A stretch of DNA of 27,818 nucleotides from a bacterium (GCA_024275165.1 JAJRZQ010000046.1:1-27818), one strand, 5' to 3'. Positions 8,134 to 19,025 are shown, counted from the first letter of the stretch. Notes: generated from the letters alone by a model not told the origin. Translations and numbers: made by a program.

Positions 8134-11100
8134 TTGAACGCATATAACGAGAATCTCGATCCGATCGACTATTACGCCGTGCAGATTAGTCTCGCTTCCG
8201 CCGAGCAGATTTTGTCCTGGTCGCATGGTGAGATTAAAACTTCGGAAACCATCAACTATCGCACCTTCAAGCCGGAACGAGACGGCCTGTTTTGCGGTAA
8301 AATCTTCGGACCGGTCAACGACTACGAATGTATCTGCGGGAAGTACAAACGAATGAAGCACCGCGGCATCACCTGTGAAAAGTGTGGGGTCGAGGTCATT
8401 CAATCCAAGGTTCGCCGCGAACGCTTAGGTCACATTAAACTCGCCTGCCCGGTGAGCCATGTCTGGTTCTTAAAAGGGCTGCCCAGCCGCTTGGCCAATA
8501 TCTTGGATATGACCCTGCGGGATTTGGAGCGAATCCTCTACTTCGATGCCTACATTGTCTTAGATCCCGGTGCCTCGGAAGTCGAAAAATATCAAGTCAT
8601 CGACGAGACCACCTACCAACGCTTGAGCGAAGAAGATGTCGACTTGGAAGCGAGCATGGGGGCAGAGGCGATCAAAGAAATCTTAGAAGACATGGATATC
8701 TTAGAGCTTTCTGAAACCCTGCGCGAAGAACTCCGCGAAGTAACCAGCGCAGCAAAAAGAAAAAAGATCATCAAACGGCTCAAAATCGTGGAGGCCTTTA
8801 AAAAATCCGGGCTCAATCCCTCCAACATGGTCTTGGACATCATCCCGGTGATCAGCCCCGAGTTGCGCCCCTTAGTGCCCTTAGAAGGGGGCCGTTTCGC
8901 TACCAGCGATTTAAACGACCTCTACCGTAGGGTGATCCATCGCAATAATCGTCTGAAAAGACTGATGGACCTCAACGCCCCAGAGATCATCGTTAAAAAC
9001 GAAAAAAGAATGCTGCAAGAGGCGGTAGACGCGCTTTTTGACAACGGGCGTAGAGGTCGGCCCATCTTAGGCACCAACAAGCGACCCTTAAAATCCCTTT
9101 CGGATACCTTAAAGGGAAAAACAGGCCGATTTCGCCAGAACCTTTTGGGAAAAAGGGTTGACTATTCCGGTCGTACCGTGATCGTGGTGGGCCCCGACTT
9201 AAAACTAAACCAATGCGGTCTGCCCAAGCAGATGGCCTTGGAGCTCTTTAAGCCTTTTATCTTCAACTACTTGATCGAACGCGGCAAGGCGGCGACCATC
9301 AAGGTGGCGAAAAAAATGGTGGAAAACAACGACCCGGAAATCTGGCCCGCGCTGGATACGGTCATCGTGGATCATCCCATTCTTTTAAACCGCGCGCCTA
9401 CGCTGCACCGTTTGGGGATTCAAGCCTTTATGCCGATTTTAATCGAAGGCAAGGCGGTGACGCTGCATCCTTTGGTCTGCTCCGCCTTCAACGCCGACTT
9501 CGACGGAGATCAAATGGCCGTCCACCTTCCCTTGTCGGTGGAAGCGCAGATGGAAGCCAAGGTTTTGATGATGGCGACCAACAACATCTTATCGCCTGCC
9601 ACCGGCAAGCCCGCCATGACCCCCACCCAAGATATGGTCTTGGGCATCTACTGGCTCACCCGCGCCGCGAGCGGCGCCAAGGGGGAGGGCAAGGCCTTTT
9701 CGGGCTACGATGATGTTTTGGCGGCTTACGATCACGATTTGGTCCATCTGCAAGCTCAGATCAAGGTGCGGCACGAAGGCGAAATCGTGCAAACCACCGT
9801 GGGCCGAGTGCTGCTCTATGACGGTATCCCCAAAGAAATTCCCTTTGCCTCCATCAATAAGCTCTTTAAGAAAAAAGACTTAGAAAACCTAATCGACCAG
9901 TCCTACCGGGTCGCGGGCAATGTAAAAACCGTAGAGATGCTCGACATGTTGAAAAACAAAGGGTTTTCTCACGCGGCACGGGCCGGTTTCTCCATTTGCA
10001 TGCGCGATATGATCATCCCCGATGAAAAGGTGGGGCTGCTCCAACGAGGGCAAAAAGAGGTCGAAGAGATTCAATTGCAGCACGACAACGGAATCATTAC
10101 CGACGGCGAACGCTACAACAAAGTCATTGATATTTGGTCTAAAATCACCAATGAAGTGGGCGAGGCCATGAAAAAAGGCATGGCCAAAGAGGTCATGGGG
10201 GCCGATAAGGTCATGATCCCCAATCCCATCTTTGTCATGGCCGATTCCGGCGCCCGGGGCTCTGAGCACCAATCCCGCCAGCTCGGCGGAATGCGCGGCC
10301 TCATGGCCAAACCTACGGGAGAAATCATTGAAACCCCCATTACGGCCAACTTCCGTGAAGGGCTCAATGTAGCCCAGTACTTTATCTCTACCCATGGCGC
10401 CAGAAAAGGCCTCGCCGATACGGCCCTAAAAACGGCCAACTCCGGTTACCTCACCCGTCGTTTGGTGGATGTCGCTCAAGATAGCGTGATCACCTCGCAG
10501 GATTGCGGCACCACCGAGGGCATCACCATCCAACCCTTGTTGGAAAACGGGGAAGTGATCGTGAAATTAGGCGAACGGGTTTTAGGGCGAATCATCGCAG
10601 AAGATGTCATCGACCCCTTAACCAGTCAGGTTATCCTCGCTCGGGGCACCTTGGTGACCGAAGCCGATACCGACCAACTCGACAACCTGGGGATTGATCA
10701 AATCAACATTCGCAGCGTGTTGACCTGCGAAAACCGGGAGGGAATCTGCGCTCTATGCTATGGCAGGGATTTGGCCAAAGGCAATCTCATCTCCGTGGGC
10801 GAGGCGGTGGGGGTCATTGCCGCCCAATCCATCGGCGAACCGGGAACCCAGTTGACCATGCGGACCTTCCACATCGGGGGTACGGCTTCTCGGAAAGCGG
10901 AAGCCACCCAATGGGAGTCGCGCAGCGCGGGCAAACTGCTCTTTAATGACGCAAAAACAGTCATCAATCGGGCGGGAATATGTATCTTGGCGAGTCGTAA
11001 GACGGAAATCGCCATCCAAGATAAACATGGCCGCGAGGTGGATAAACACATGTTGCCCGTTGGAGCTTTAATCTTCTTTAAAGAGGGCGACACCATCCAA

Positions 11101-12270
11101 AAAGGGGATAAAATCGCGGAATGGGACCCCTTTTCCATGCCCATCATTGCCGATGTGGAAGCGAAAATTAAGTTTGAGGATATTGAAGAAGGGAAATCCC
11201 TACGCATCCAAAAAGCCGAGGATACCGGTTACGAGCGGCGCGTCATTACCGAGGCCCCGGATCAGAACCTAAAACCTCGCCTCTTGGTAAAACATCTGAA
11301 AACAGGCAAGGAACTCAAAAAAGAGGATGGCCGCCCGCACCAGGGCTTTTATCTCCCCAATAAAGCCGAATTGATGGTTTCTGAGGGGGATGAAATCTTC
11401 CCCGGAGATCTTTTGGCACGGGTTCCGCGCGAAACCACCAAGAACAAGGATATCACCGGGGGTCTGCCTCGCGTGGCGGAACTGTTTGAAGCGAGAAGCC
11501 CCAAAGACCCCAGTCAGATTTCCGATATTGACGGCATTGTGGAATTTGGTGAGGACTTACGCCGCAAACGGCGCATCATCATCCGTCCGGAAATCGGTGA
11601 ACCCAAGGAATATCTGGTTTCCAAAGGGAAGCATGTCGTGGTGGTCGAGGGGGATTATGTCCGCATGGGCGAAGCCTTGACCGATGGTAGCGCCAACCCC
11701 CACGACATCTTACGGGTCAAGGGAGTCAAGGAGTTGCAACGCTTTTTAGTCGATGAGGTGCAAGAGGTTTACCGGCTCCAAGGGGTGCGCATCAACGACA
11801 AGCACATTGAGGCGATTGCTCGGCAAATGCTGAGGAAAATTAAAGTCTTAGAACCCGGTGACTCCAATTACCTGGTTGGGGAAGCGGTGAGCCGCGGCCA
11901 ACTGGAACAGGCCAACCAAAAACTGATGGAGGAGGGCTTGCGCCCCGCGATTGGCGAGCCCCTTTTATTGGGGATTACCAAAGCGGCCTTAAGCACCGAT
12001 TCGTTTATCTCCGCGGCGAGCTTCCAAGAGACCACCAAGGTCTTGACCGAAGCGGCGATCAACGGCAAGGTCGATACCTTCAAGGGGTTAAAGGAAAATG
12101 TGATTATCGGGCGCTTGATCCCGGCGGGAACGGGCTACAGTCCGAATCGATCCTTTGGTTACGAGGCCACTGAAGGAGAAGAGGAGGACTATTACGAAGG
12201 GGATGAAGCGGAATTGGTTGCCGAGCCGACCCTCGACGAGCTTGCCGATGACGAGGCCAAGGAGACTTAA
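8134..12270 (+). CDS. rpoC: DNA-directed RNA polymerase subunit beta'
   Basis: Catalytic beta' subunit of RNA polymerase, 1378 aa. A TTG start at 8134 is chosen: an AGGGAGG site lies at about 8122-8128 and the product begins just before the conserved [16 protein letters not shown] region. The first zinc site shows as CICGK...CEKCG near residues 68-88. The catalytic NADFDGDQM has Asp455, Asp457 and Asp459 for Mg. The second zinc site uses the Cys of SQDCGTTEG and the three Cys of [11 protein letters not shown]. The trigger-helix [11 protein letters not shown] is followed by the long insertion (SI3 type) known from E. coli, readable by similarity through [20 protein letters not shown]. The C-terminus is a strongly acidic tail of about 40 residues. 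ilvB begins 5 nt after the stop, with its ribosome site inside the rpoC end, so translation is probably coupled. Confidence 0.99.
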   Translation: MNAYNENLDPIDYYAVQISLASAEQILSWSHGEIKTSETINYRTFKPERDGLFCGKIFGPVNDYECICGKYKRMKHRGITCEKCGVEVIQSKVRRERLGHIKLACPVSHVWFLKGLPSRLANILDMTLRDLERILYFDAYIVLDPGASEVEKYQVIDETTYQRLSEEDVDLEASMGAEAIKEILEDMDILELSETLREELREVTSAAKRKKIIKRLKIVEAFKKSGLNPSNMVLDIIPVISPELRPLVPLEGGRFATSDLNDLYRRVIHRNNRLKRLMDLNAPEIIVKNEKRMLQEAVDALFDNGRRGRPILGTNKRPLKSLSDTLKGKTGRFRQNLLGKRVDYSGRTVIVVGPDLKLNQCGLPKQMALELFKPFIFNYLIERGKAATIKVAKKMVENNDPEIWPALDTVIVDHPILLNRAPTLHRLGIQAFMPILIEGKAVTLHPLVCSAFNADFDGDQMAVHLPLSVEAQMEAKVLMMATNNILSPATGKPAMTPTQDMVLGIYWLTRAASGAKGEGKAFSGYDDVLAAYDHDLVHLQAQIKVRHEGEIVQTTVGRVLLYDGIPKEIPFASINKLFKKKDLENLIDQSYRVAGNVKTVEMLDMLKNKGFSHAARAGFSICMRDMIIPDEKVGLLQRGQKEVEEIQLQHDNGIITDGERYNKVIDIWSKITNEVGEAMKKGMAKEVMGADKVMIPNPIFVMADSGARGSEHQSRQLGGMRGLMAKPTGEIIETPITANFREGLNVAQYFISTHGARKGLADTALKTANSGYLTRRLVDVAQDSVITSQDCGTTEGITIQPLLENGEVIVKLGERVLGRIIAEDVIDPLTSQVILARGTLVTEADTDQLDNLGIDQINIRSVLTCENREGICALCYGRDLAKGNLISVGEAVGVIAAQSIGEPGTQLTMRTFHIGGTASRKAEATQWESRSAGKLLFNDAKTVINRAGICILASRKTEIAIQDKHGREVDKHMLPVGALIFFKEGDTIQKGDKIAEWDPFSMPIIADVEAKIKFEDIEEGKSLRIQKAEDTGYERRVITEAPDQNLKPRLLVKHLKTGKELKKEDGRPHQGFYLPNKAELMVSEGDEIFPGDLLARVPRETTKNKDITGGLPRVAELFEARSPKDPSQISDIDGIVEFGEDLRRKRRIIIRPEIGEPKEYLVSKGKHVVVVEGDYVRMGEALTDGSANPHDILRVKGVKELQRFLVDEVQEVYRLQGVRINDKHIEAIARQMLRKIKVLEPGDSNYLVGEAVSRGQLEQANQKLMEEGLRPAIGEPLLLGITKAALSTDSFISAASFQETTKVLTEAAINGKVDTFKGLKENVIIGRLIPAGTGYSPNRSFGYEATEGEEEDYYEGDEAELVAEPTLDELADDEAKET

Positions 12271-12275
12271 CTCCC

Positions 12276-13940
12276 ATGGGTTCAGCCAAAAACCTAGAAT
12301 TGACCGGGGCGCAGGCCCTGGTCAAGGTCTTGGAAGAAAAGGGCGTAACCCATATCTTCGGCTACCCCGGGGGGGCCAACCTCCCTATTTTTGACGCCTT
12401 ACGGCAATCTCGACAGATTCAATTCGTCTTAGCCCGACATGAGCAAGGCGCCGCGCATATGGCCGAGGGCTTTGCCCGCATCAAAAATCGGCCCGGAGTG
12501 GTCTTGGCGACCAGCGGCCCCGGCGCCACCAATCTGGTGACGGGCTTGGCCGATGCCCTGCTGGACTCCATTCCCTTAGTGGCCCTCACCGGGCAAATCC
12601 CCAGAGAATTTATCGGTACCGATGCCTTTCAAGAGGTGGATTGCCTCAATATCACCATGCCGGTCACCAAGCACAACGAATTGGTGCATGAAGAGGCCCA
12701 ACTCGTTCCTGCGTTAGAAGCCGCCTTTTATATCGCCGACACAGGGCGAAAAGGCCCGGTTTTGGTGGATATTCCCAAAGATGTCTTGACCAACTCCTAC
12801 CCCCACCAATTTGGCCTCCCTCTGGTTCTGCCAGGCTATAATCCTACGGTGATCGGCAATGTCGGGCAGGTCAAAAAAGCCTTAAAGGCCTTGAACAAAG
12901 CAGCCCGCCCGGTGGTTTTGGTCGGCGGCGGGGTCGTTTCGGCAGGAGCGGTGCCCGAATTGCTGGAATTTGTGCGCAAGCTCAAGCTGCCGGTGGTTCG
13001 CACCTTGATGGGCACGGGGGTGATCCCCGTAGAAGACCCGCTTTACATCGGCTTGGTGGGCACCCACGGCAATCAGGCGGCAAACCGCTTGGTACAAAAA
13101 GACGCGGATGTGATTTTCGCCATCGGAACCAAGTTGGGCAATCGCGCCACCATGCGGACGCAGCTCTTTAGCCGCAACGCCACCTTGATTCATTTGGATA
13201 TCGACCCCGCGGAAATCAGTAAAGTCATTCCCGCGCAAATCCCCATTGTGGGCAGCATCAAGGAAACCTTAAGGGATATGTTGCGCCGCATACAAGAAAA
13301 ACCCATCCGACAAAACCAGATTCCCTGGATCATCGGCAAAAAATCAAGTCACCTCTTGGCCACCCAGGATCAGGCAGAGGTCTTGGAGCTGGTGATCAAG
13401 GCTCTTTCCGCCATTGATCGGCCCTTGCATGTCAGCACCGATGTGGGGCGCCATCAAATGTGGGCCAACCATTACTGTACCAACCCCAAACACCTCCCCC
13501 TCTTGACCAGCGGGGGATTGGGCACCATGGGGTTTGGTCTGCCCGCCGCCATTGGGGCTTGGTTTGCCCAGCCGGACCGTTCCGCCGTCAACCTGACCGG
13601 AGACGGCTCTTTTATGATGAACATGCAGGAGTTCGCCGTTGCCGTGGAATACCAGATTCCTCTGGTGGTTTGCGTCTTTAACGATGGTCGACTCTCCATG
13701 ATTCGTGAATTGCAAAACGCGCAATACGGCAAGCGACACATCGCCCACGACCTCGGCCCACGCATCGACTATATGGGCTTTGCAAAAGCCATGGGCGGAA
13801 CGGGCTACCGGGTTTTGCATGAAGACAACATCGGCCCCATGCTGCTCAAGGCCCTCAACGGGGGCCGCCCTTGCATCATTGATTTCGATTTGGAAAAAAT
13901 CGCCCACTCCGGGCATTTGCACGCTGTAGCCAATCAATAA
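12276..13940 (+). CDS. ilvB: Acetolactate (acetohydroxyacid) synthase large subunit
   Basis: ThDP-dependent enzyme that condenses two pyruvates to acetolactate (valine/leucine) or pyruvate with 2-ketobutyrate (isoleucine). The 554-aa product has the N-terminal ThDP-activating Glu56 in RHEQGAAHMAEG, the SGPGATNLVTGLADA and GQIPREFIGTDAFQE blocks, the VGRHQMW segment, and the Mg-ThDP motif from GDGS to ND (about residues 442-469). Downstream of that motif the usual GMVRQWQ reads SMIRELQ: the specificity Trp (E. coli AHAS II W464, Arabidopsis W574) is Leu479 (13710-13712). Pairing with ilvN 3 nt downstream argues for the biosynthetic enzyme rather than the catabolic AlsS type. AAGGAG at 12259-12264 sits 11 nt before the ATG. 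Placement right after rpoC is unusual. Other ThDP carboligases are possible on sequence alone but unlikely with ilvN beside it. Confidence 0.93.
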   Translation: MGSAKNLELTGAQALVKVLEEKGVTHIFGYPGGANLPIFDALRQSRQIQFVLARHEQGAAHMAEGFARIKNRPGVVLATSGPGATNLVTGLADALLDSIPLVALTGQIPREFIGTDAFQEVDCLNITMPVTKHNELVHEEAQLVPALEAAFYIADTGRKGPVLVDIPKDVLTNSYPHQFGLPLVLPGYNPTVIGNVGQVKKALKALNKAARPVVLVGGGVVSAGAVPELLEFVRKLKLPVVRTLMGTGVIPVEDPLYIGLVGTHGNQAANRLVQKDADVIFAIGTKLGNRATMRTQLFSRNATLIHLDIDPAEISKVIPAQIPIVGSIKETLRDMLRRIQEKPIRQNQIPWIIGKKSSHLLATQDQAEVLELVIKALSAIDRPLHVSTDVGRHQMWANHYCTNPKHLPLLTSGGLGTMGFGLPAAIGAWFAQPDRSAVNLTGDGSFMMNMQEFAVAVEYQIPLVVCVFNDGRLSMIRELQNAQYGKRHIAHDLGPRIDYMGFAKAMGGTGYRVLHEDNIGPMLLKALNGGRPCIIDFDLEKIAHSGHLHAVANQ

Positions 13941-13943
13941 ACC

Positions 13944-14429
13944 ATGGAACACCGCCATATCATCACCCTGGAAGTGGAAGACAAACCCGGGGTTTTAAGC
14001 CGCATCTCCACCCTTTTTTCTCGCCGAGGCTTTAATGTGGACAGCCTGACGGTGGGCCACACCCACCGCCCCGGCATCAGCCGCTTTACCATTGTCGTGC
14101 AAGGGAATGACCAGGTGGTGGAGCAGATTCGCAAGCAAAGTCAAAAACTGATCCATGTCCTGACCGTGCAGGATTTGGAGCAAAAACGCTCGGTCATGCG
14201 GGAATTCGCCATCATCAAACTCGATTACAACCTAGAAGACTCCAAAGAAATCAACGAGATCGTAGACCTCTATGGGGGGAGGATGCTTGATTCCGGCGAG
14301 GGCCAATTGATTGTCGAATTCTCCGGTACAGAAGCAAAGATCAACAAGGTCTTTCGTAAACTCGAAAAATTTAAGGTGTTGGAATCCATCCGCACCGGAA
14401 AAATCGGCATGCAGATCGGCTCACTATGA
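13944..14429 (+). CDS. ilvN: Acetolactate synthase regulatory (small) subunit
   Basis: Regulatory partner of IlvB, 161 aa; it activates the large subunit and mediates valine feedback. The N-terminal ACT domain reads [27 protein letters not shown] (split here at residues 12-38). Gly16 and Asn31 match the valine-contact Gly14 and Asn29 of E. coli IlvH, while the position of Asn11 is Asp13. The C-terminal half (about 85-161) is the usual small-subunit domain. It starts 3 nt after ilvB without an obvious ribosome site, which suggests translational coupling, and its stop overlaps the lepA start by ATGA. The length is typical of the IlvH class. Confidence 0.95.
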   Translation: MEHRHIITLEVEDKPGVLSRISTLFSRRGFNVDSLTVGHTHRPGISRFTIVVQGNDQVVEQIRKQSQKLIHVLTVQDLEQKRSVMREFAIIKLDYNLEDSKEINEIVDLYGGRMLDSGEGQLIVEFSGTEAKINKVFRKLEKFKVLESIRTGKIGMQIGSL

Positions 14430-16246
14430 CCTTTACCCTGGAAACACAACAACATATCCGCAACTTTTGCATCATCGCGCACATTGATCACGGCAAATCA
14501 ACTCTAGCCGACCGGATCTTAGAATTCACCGGGGCCATTGGCGACCGAGACAAGCAGGCTCAATTTTTAGACAACATGGATATTGAGCGGGAACGAGGGA
14601 TCACCATCAAGGCCCAAACCGTTTCCATCGAATATCAGGCGAAAGATGGACAGACCTATTTCTTAAACCTCATTGATACCCCGGGCCATGTGGATTTTAC
14701 CTATGAGGTAAGCCGCAGCTTGGCGGCCTGCGAGGGGGCCTTGCTGGTGGTGGACGCCGCCCAGGGGGTCGAAGCCCAGACCTTAGCCAATGTATACCTG
14801 GCGGTGGATCAAGATTTAGAGATCCTCCCCGTGTTAAACAAGATCGACCTCCCCGCGGCGGAACCGGACCGGGTGGCCCAAGAAATCGAAGAAATCGTCG
14901 GCATCGACACCACAGAAGCGGTGCGCGCCAGCGCCAAAGCGGGAATTGGGATTCAAGAAATCCTAGAGCAGGTGGTGGCCAAGATACCCGCTCCCGCAGG
15001 GCCCTTGAACGAGCCCTTACGCTGTTTGATCTTTGATTCCTGGTTTGATCCCTATGTGGGCATTATTATTTTATTTCGGGTCATGAGCGGCGTTTTACCG
15101 GCTAAATCCACCATTCGCTTTATGATTTCGGGCAAGGATTACCACTTGACCGAGTTGGGCAAATTCACCCCCTTCAAAAAGGAGGTCTCTGCCCTACACG
15201 CTGGAGAGGTCGGTTATTTCGCCGCGGGGATCAAAACCATTGCCGATGTTAAAATCGGGGATACGGTCACCCTAGCCCACAACCCGGCAGCTACCCCTTT
15301 GCAGGGCTACCACGAAATCAAACCCATGGTTTTTTCCGGGGTCTACCCGGTAGATTCCACCGATTTCCCCGAATTAAAAGAAGCCTTACAAAAACTGACC
15401 CTCAACGACAGCGCCATCCGCTTTGAGGCGGAGACCTCAGCCGCCTTGGGCTTTGGTTTTCGCTGCGGTTTTTTGGGCCTCTTGCATATGGAGATCGTGC
15501 AAGAACGCTTGGAACGAGAGTTCAACCTCGACTTACTGATCACCTCCCCCACCGTGGTTTACGAGGTGGAACGCACCAAGGGCAAGATGCTGAAAATCGA
15601 AAACCCGGCAGACCTCCCCAACCCGACCGAGATTACCGAGATACGCGAGCCCTTTGTCGCGGCCAATGTCATTATCCCGAAAGAATATATCGGAATCGTA
15701 ATGAAGCTCTGCTTGGAAAAAAGAGGACTTCAGCAAGAGATGGATTACCTCTCTGATACCAGGGTCTCCTTAAAATACGAAATGCCCTTAAACGAGATCG
15801 TCTATAACTTCTTCGACCAACTCAAATCCATGACCCAAGGCTATGCGAGTTTTGATTACGAATTGATCGACTACCGCAAATCCGATTTGGTCAAAATGGA
15901 TATTCTCTTAAACGGAGAGATCATCGACGCTTTGAGCATCATCAGTCACAAAGACAAGGTCTATTACCGAGGCCGGGAATTGGTCAAAAAATTGAAGGAA
16001 CTGATTCCCAAGCAGATGTTTGAAATCCCCATTCAGGCGGCCATTGGGGCAAAAATCGTGGCCCGAGAAACCATCAGCGCCATGCGCAAAAATGTAACGG
16101 CGAAATGCTACGGAGGCGATATCAGCCGTAAGCGCAAGTTACTGGATCGGCAAAAAAAAGGGAAAAAGCGCATGAAGCAATTTGGTAAGGTGGAGGTGCC
16201 TCAAGAAGCCTTTTTAGCCATTTTAAAAATCGGCGGGAAGGACTAG
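14426..16246 (+). CDS. lepA: Elongation factor 4 (LepA), ribosomal back-translocase GTPase
   Basis: Translational GTPase that binds the ribosome and affects translocation and initiation under stress. The 606-aa product has G1 AHIDHGKST (18-26), the [12 protein letters not shown] switch, G3 DTPGHVDF and G4 NKIDLP. It then has the EF-G-like domains and the LepA-specific C-terminal part ([17 protein letters not shown]... through the last 20 residues). Length matches the family. The ATG overlaps the ilvN stop as ATGA, so it is coupled to the ilv genes. LepA often sits with lepB; here no signal peptidase gene follows. After its stop there are 83 nt with a candidate promoter before ftsE. Confidence 0.98.
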   Translation: MTFTLETQQHIRNFCIIAHIDHGKSTLADRILEFTGAIGDRDKQAQFLDNMDIERERGITIKAQTVSIEYQAKDGQTYFLNLIDTPGHVDFTYEVSRSLAACEGALLVVDAAQGVEAQTLANVYLAVDQDLEILPVLNKIDLPAAEPDRVAQEIEEIVGIDTTEAVRASAKAGIGIQEILEQVVAKIPAPAGPLNEPLRCLIFDSWFDPYVGIIILFRVMSGVLPAKSTIRFMISGKDYHLTELGKFTPFKKEVSALHAGEVGYFAAGIKTIADVKIGDTVTLAHNPAATPLQGYHEIKPMVFSGVYPVDSTDFPELKEALQKLTLNDSAIRFEAETSAALGFGFRCGFLGLLHMEIVQERLEREFNLDLLITSPTVVYEVERTKGKMLKIENPADLPNPTEITEIREPFVAANVIIPKEYIGIVMKLCLEKRGLQQEMDYLSDTRVSLKYEMPLNEIVYNFFDQLKSMTQGYASFDYELIDYRKSDLVKMDILLNGEIIDALSIISHKDKVYYRGRELVKKLKELIPKQMFEIPIQAAIGAKIVARETISAMRKNVTAKCYGGDISRKRKLLDRQKKGKKRMKQFGKVEVPQEAFLAILKIGGKD

Positions 16247-16249
16247 CCC

Positions 16250-16278
16250 TTGCCCTAAAAACAAGTCAAGGTTATCTT
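16250..16278 (+). promoter_or_regulatory. Weak candidate promoter upstream of ftsE
   Basis: TTGCCC (16250-16255) and TATCTT (16273-16278) are spaced by 17 bp in the 83-nt gap between lepA and ftsE. Each box matches consensus at four of six positions, so this is only a candidate internal promoter for the ftsEX-envC genes. Confidence 0.35.
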
Positions 16279-16329
16279 AAAGAATCCCTAAACATTCTTC
16301 AGGGCTTTTAATCACCTCAAACCGATCCC

Positions 16330-17010
16330 ATGAACGACCCGCCCTTCATTCGCCTCTATAAGCTGGGCAAGGCCTATCAGGGGAAAGAACCGCTCTACCA
16401 AAACATCAACTTTTTCTTTGAAAAAGGCGATTTCCGCTACCTCACCGGGGCCAGCGGAGCCGGTAAAACCACCCTGTTTCGCCTGCTCCTAGGCTTGGAA
16501 AAACCCACTTGGGGAGAGGTTCATTTTCGAGGGCGCATCGTGGCGAAACTCCCTCCCCCAAAGCGCCCCTTGCATCGGCGCTCTTTCGGGATCATCTTTC
16601 AAGACAACAAACTCCTCTTAAAGCAAACGGTCTTGCAAAACATCCGCCTCCCCTTGATAATCCAAGGGGTTCCCCTGCGCAAAGCAGATCATCAGGTGGC
16701 CCAATTGGCAGAAAAGCTCAATCTAACCTCGCTTTTAGAGCAACCCGTTTCCACCCTATCTGGAGGGGAGCAGCAATTGACCGCCTTAGCCCGGGCCGCG
16801 ATCCACTCCCCAGCCGTGATTTTAGCGGATGAGCCAACCGCCAACCTGGATTTGGAGATGAGCGCCCGAGTTTTAGACCTCTTAGAACTCTTCCACCAAG
16901 AAGGGGCCACCGTGATCTTTGCCACCCACAACCTCGAACTGTTAAAAGAACGGCCCCATCCAACCCTCTTGATTAAAGATCGCAATTTTTTTGAGGTGAA
17001 AACCCCATGA
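16330..17010 (+). CDS. ftsE: Cell division ATP-binding protein FtsE
   Basis: ABC-type ATPase that works with FtsX at the division site to switch on septal peptidoglycan hydrolysis through EnvC-like activators. The 226-aa product has Walker A GASGAGKTT (40-48), the Q-loop GIIFQDNKLL, signature LSGGEQQ, Walker B AVILADEPTANLD and the His of the H-loop ATHNLEL. The FQDNKLLL text and the partner gene identify FtsE rather than LolD or other small ABC ATPases. The stop overlaps the ftsX start as ATGA. The start at 16330 has only a poor ribosome site. Confidence 0.94.
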   Translation: MNDPPFIRLYKLGKAYQGKEPLYQNINFFFEKGDFRYLTGASGAGKTTLFRLLLGLEKPTWGEVHFRGRIVAKLPPPKRPLHRRSFGIIFQDNKLLLKQTVLQNIRLPLIIQGVPLRKADHQVAQLAEKLNLTSLLEQPVSTLSGGEQQLTALARAAIHSPAVILADEPTANLDLEMSARVLDLLELFHQEGATVIFATHNLELLKERPHPTLLIKDRNFFEVKTP

Positions 17011-17891
17011 GCCGCTACCCTCTTCTATTGGATCGCTCTACCTGGAGGGAAAAACTGCCCAGCCTCTGGGGCGGAATTCTCACCAGCGCCTTTAGCCTCA
17101 TTATTTTCGGGGCGGTCTTATTGCTTTATTTGAACCTCATTGAGGTGAGCGCCGCGATTTTTGGACAAAATCAATATTCTTTATTTCTCCGCGACAACCT
17201 AGGGGGGAAGGAAAAACGAAGTTTAGAAAAAGCCTTGCGAAAAAAAAAGGCGCAAAACCTGGTTAAAATCAGCCCGGAACAGGCACGAGAAGAAATGCTG
17301 CAATCTTTTGTCGAGGCCAAAAGCATCTTAGAGCAGGCCCATTTTAAGCCCTTTCCCGAGGTCTGGGAGTTTAGCCTTCCCCCAGGGCCACAACCCAACC
17401 CGAAGCAACTCGATCAATTGCGTTCGCTCGCCGGAGTTACCGAGGTCTTTAGCGGTCGGCAAACCCAAGAAGAATTAAACCGCTATTTTCGCATCGCCCG
17501 CTTTGTGGGCTCGGTCTTGCTGCTCGCCTTGCTGGCCAGCATCTTTATTTTGATCGGGAACTCCATTCAGCTTTCCATTTATGCCCGCTTTCAAGAGATT
17601 CAACTGGCTACGATTTTAGGGGCGACCCGCCGATTTGTTCAGGTGCCGCTGCTCCTAGACGGAGTGTTTATCGCTTTTTCCGGCTTAGCCTTGAGCCTTT
17701 TGGTTTTGTATCTATTGTACCAATTCACCCTAGCGGGGGTGACCTTTGACGCGCCCACCTATGCCATTCGCGCCCATGCGCGCTTTTTTCAACTCCAGGA
17801 GTTGGCCCTGGGCTTTTTCTTCGCCTTCGCCTTAGGAGCCGGCTCCGCGCAGGTCGCGGCAAAAAAGCTTTTAAACCAGATGAATCTTTAA
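17007..17891 (+). CDS. ftsX: Cell division protein FtsX
   Basis: Inner-membrane partner of FtsE; its periplasmic loop relays ATP-driven conformational changes to peptidoglycan hydrolase activators. The 294-aa product follows the family topology: a cytoplasmic N-terminus, TM1 (about 22-46), a periplasmic domain of about 110 residues rich in charged and Gln residues, then three C-terminal helices with the FtsX-type QLSIYARFQEIQLATILGATRRFV segment between TM2 and TM3 (about residues 191-214). Sequence similarity in this family is low, so identification rests on topology, that segment and ftsE beside it. It overlaps ftsE by 4 nt and lies 12 nt before the EnvC-like gene. Confidence 0.9.
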   Translation: MSRYPLLLDRSTWREKLPSLWGGILTSAFSLIIFGAVLLLYLNLIEVSAAIFGQNQYSLFLRDNLGGKEKRSLEKALRKKKAQNLVKISPEQAREEMLQSFVEAKSILEQAHFKPFPEVWEFSLPPGPQPNPKQLDQLRSLAGVTEVFSGRQTQEELNRYFRIARFVGSVLLLALLASIFILIGNSIQLSIYARFQEIQLATILGATRRFVQVPLLLDGVFIAFSGLALSLLVLYLLYQFTLAGVTFDAPTYAIRAHARFFQLQELALGFFFAFALGAGSAQVAAKKLLNQMNL

Positions 17892-17903
17892 GCTTAGGTC
17901 AAA

Positions 17904-19025
17904 GTGCGTTGGCGTAACAACAACATCCCCCGGTTTTTTCTCCTCTGTTGCGCTTTGCTGGGCATTCTCTCCAGCGCTCCCCTCCTCAAGGCCGCAGCAA
18001 CAGAGCAAAGCAAGCAACTCTTGGAAAAACTAGAACTGTTTCGACGACAGCTCGACCAAGCCGAAAACCGCTTAAGGGAGATTCAAGGAAAAAAAATCAA
18101 GGCCGAGAGTCGTCTGGCCACCCTGCAAAGTCGCGTCATCCAGTTAAAAGGGCAAATTCAACTAGGGCAAAAGCATTTGGAAGACGAGTTTTACAGCCTC
18201 TATCTATTGCGCCGGGTCAGGGCGGCAACCCTCTTCCCGGGGCTGCATCACGACCCGAATTTTTTGCGCAGCCAACGCCTGTTGCAAAAAGCAGCGGCCT
18301 TGGATTTTGCCGCGGTGCGCTCTTGGAACAAGAAAAAAGCCTTGCTGTGGCGGAAAACAAAAAACCTCCAACAACTCAAAACCACCTGGGCGCAGTTGGA
18401 ACAACAAGAATTCATTAAAAAAACCACCCTAAGCCAAGTACTCCAACAGCAGACCCGGTTTTTAAACCAACTGCGCAGCCCGGGGCCGACAAAAATCGCC
18501 TATCAAAAGGAGCGGGCAAAAGCGGGGGAGGAACTTGCTCGGTTGCGGCCTGAAAAACTCCTCCTCCCCTTAACGGCCCAGGGGGAGTATCACGAAGCCC
18601 GCCCTGAGTTAAGGGGGTTAAAAGGGCTCAAGGCGAAGCTGCCCCTTCCGGTGCAGGGGCTCTTACAACAAAACTACAACCCCTCCCGCGCTCGAGATTT
18701 ATATGGAAAGGGCGTCTTGGTCCAAACCCAAGCGGACGCGGAAGTCAAAGCGACGCTGGGGGGGCGGGTCGTCTTTGCCGGGCCCTTTGTGGGCCTCGGT
18801 CAACTGGTCTTGCTCGATCACGGTAAGGGCGCCCTTTCTCTATACGGCAACTTAAAAAGCCTAGCCGTGAAAAAGGGCAGCGAAGTATCCCAAGGCACCC
18901 CTTTAGGGCAGGTTCGCCAAGACCCGGAAAACAACCTTCCCCTCTTTTACTTTGAATTGCGCTATCGCAGCCGACCGGTAGACCCTTTAATCTGGTTGGT
19001 GCCCCCAAGATGGAAAGAACCATGA
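17904..19025 (+). CDS. envC: EnvC-like murein hydrolase activator with degenerate LytM domain
   Basis: Periplasmic coiled-coil protein expected to link FtsEX to cell-wall amidases. The 373-aa product begins with a signal peptide (basic MRWRNNN, hydrophobic to about residue 28, cleavage near KAAA). It continues with a long Gln/Lys/Leu-rich coiled coil (about 34-185) and ends in an M23/LytM-type domain (about 265-373). The zinc ligands of active M23 peptidases are missing: the HxxxD region reads YGKGVLV, the YAHL His is Asn (YGNL), and the HLHFE motif is LFYFE. That matches the non-enzymatic activator class (EnvC/NlpD type). A GTG start at 17904 is chosen because it gives the complete signal peptide. 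Position after ftsEX supports the role. The end overlaps the next gene by ATGA. Confidence 0.88.
   Translation: MRWRNNNIPRFFLLCCALLGILSSAPLLKAAATEQSKQLLEKLELFRRQLDQAENRLREIQGKKIKAESRLATLQSRVIQLKGQIQLGQKHLEDEFYSLYLLRRVRAATLFPGLHHDPNFLRSQRLLQKAAALDFAAVRSWNKKKALLWRKTKNLQQLKTTWAQLEQQEFIKKTTLSQVLQQQTRFLNQLRSPGPTKIAYQKERAKAGEELARLRPEKLLLPLTAQGEYHEARPELRGLKGLKAKLPLPVQGLLQQNYNPSRARDLYGKGVLVQTQADAEVKATLGGRVVFAGPFVGLGQLVLLDHGKGALSLYGNLKSLAVKKGSEVSQGTPLGQVRQDPENNLPLFYFELRYRSRPVDPLIWLVPPRWKEP

Noticed and set aside
16280-16318. Possible terminator after lepA
   Set aside because: Only 4 to 6 bp AT-rich stems (AAGAAT/ATTCTT or CCCT/AGGG) can form before a short T stretch; this is too weak to call.
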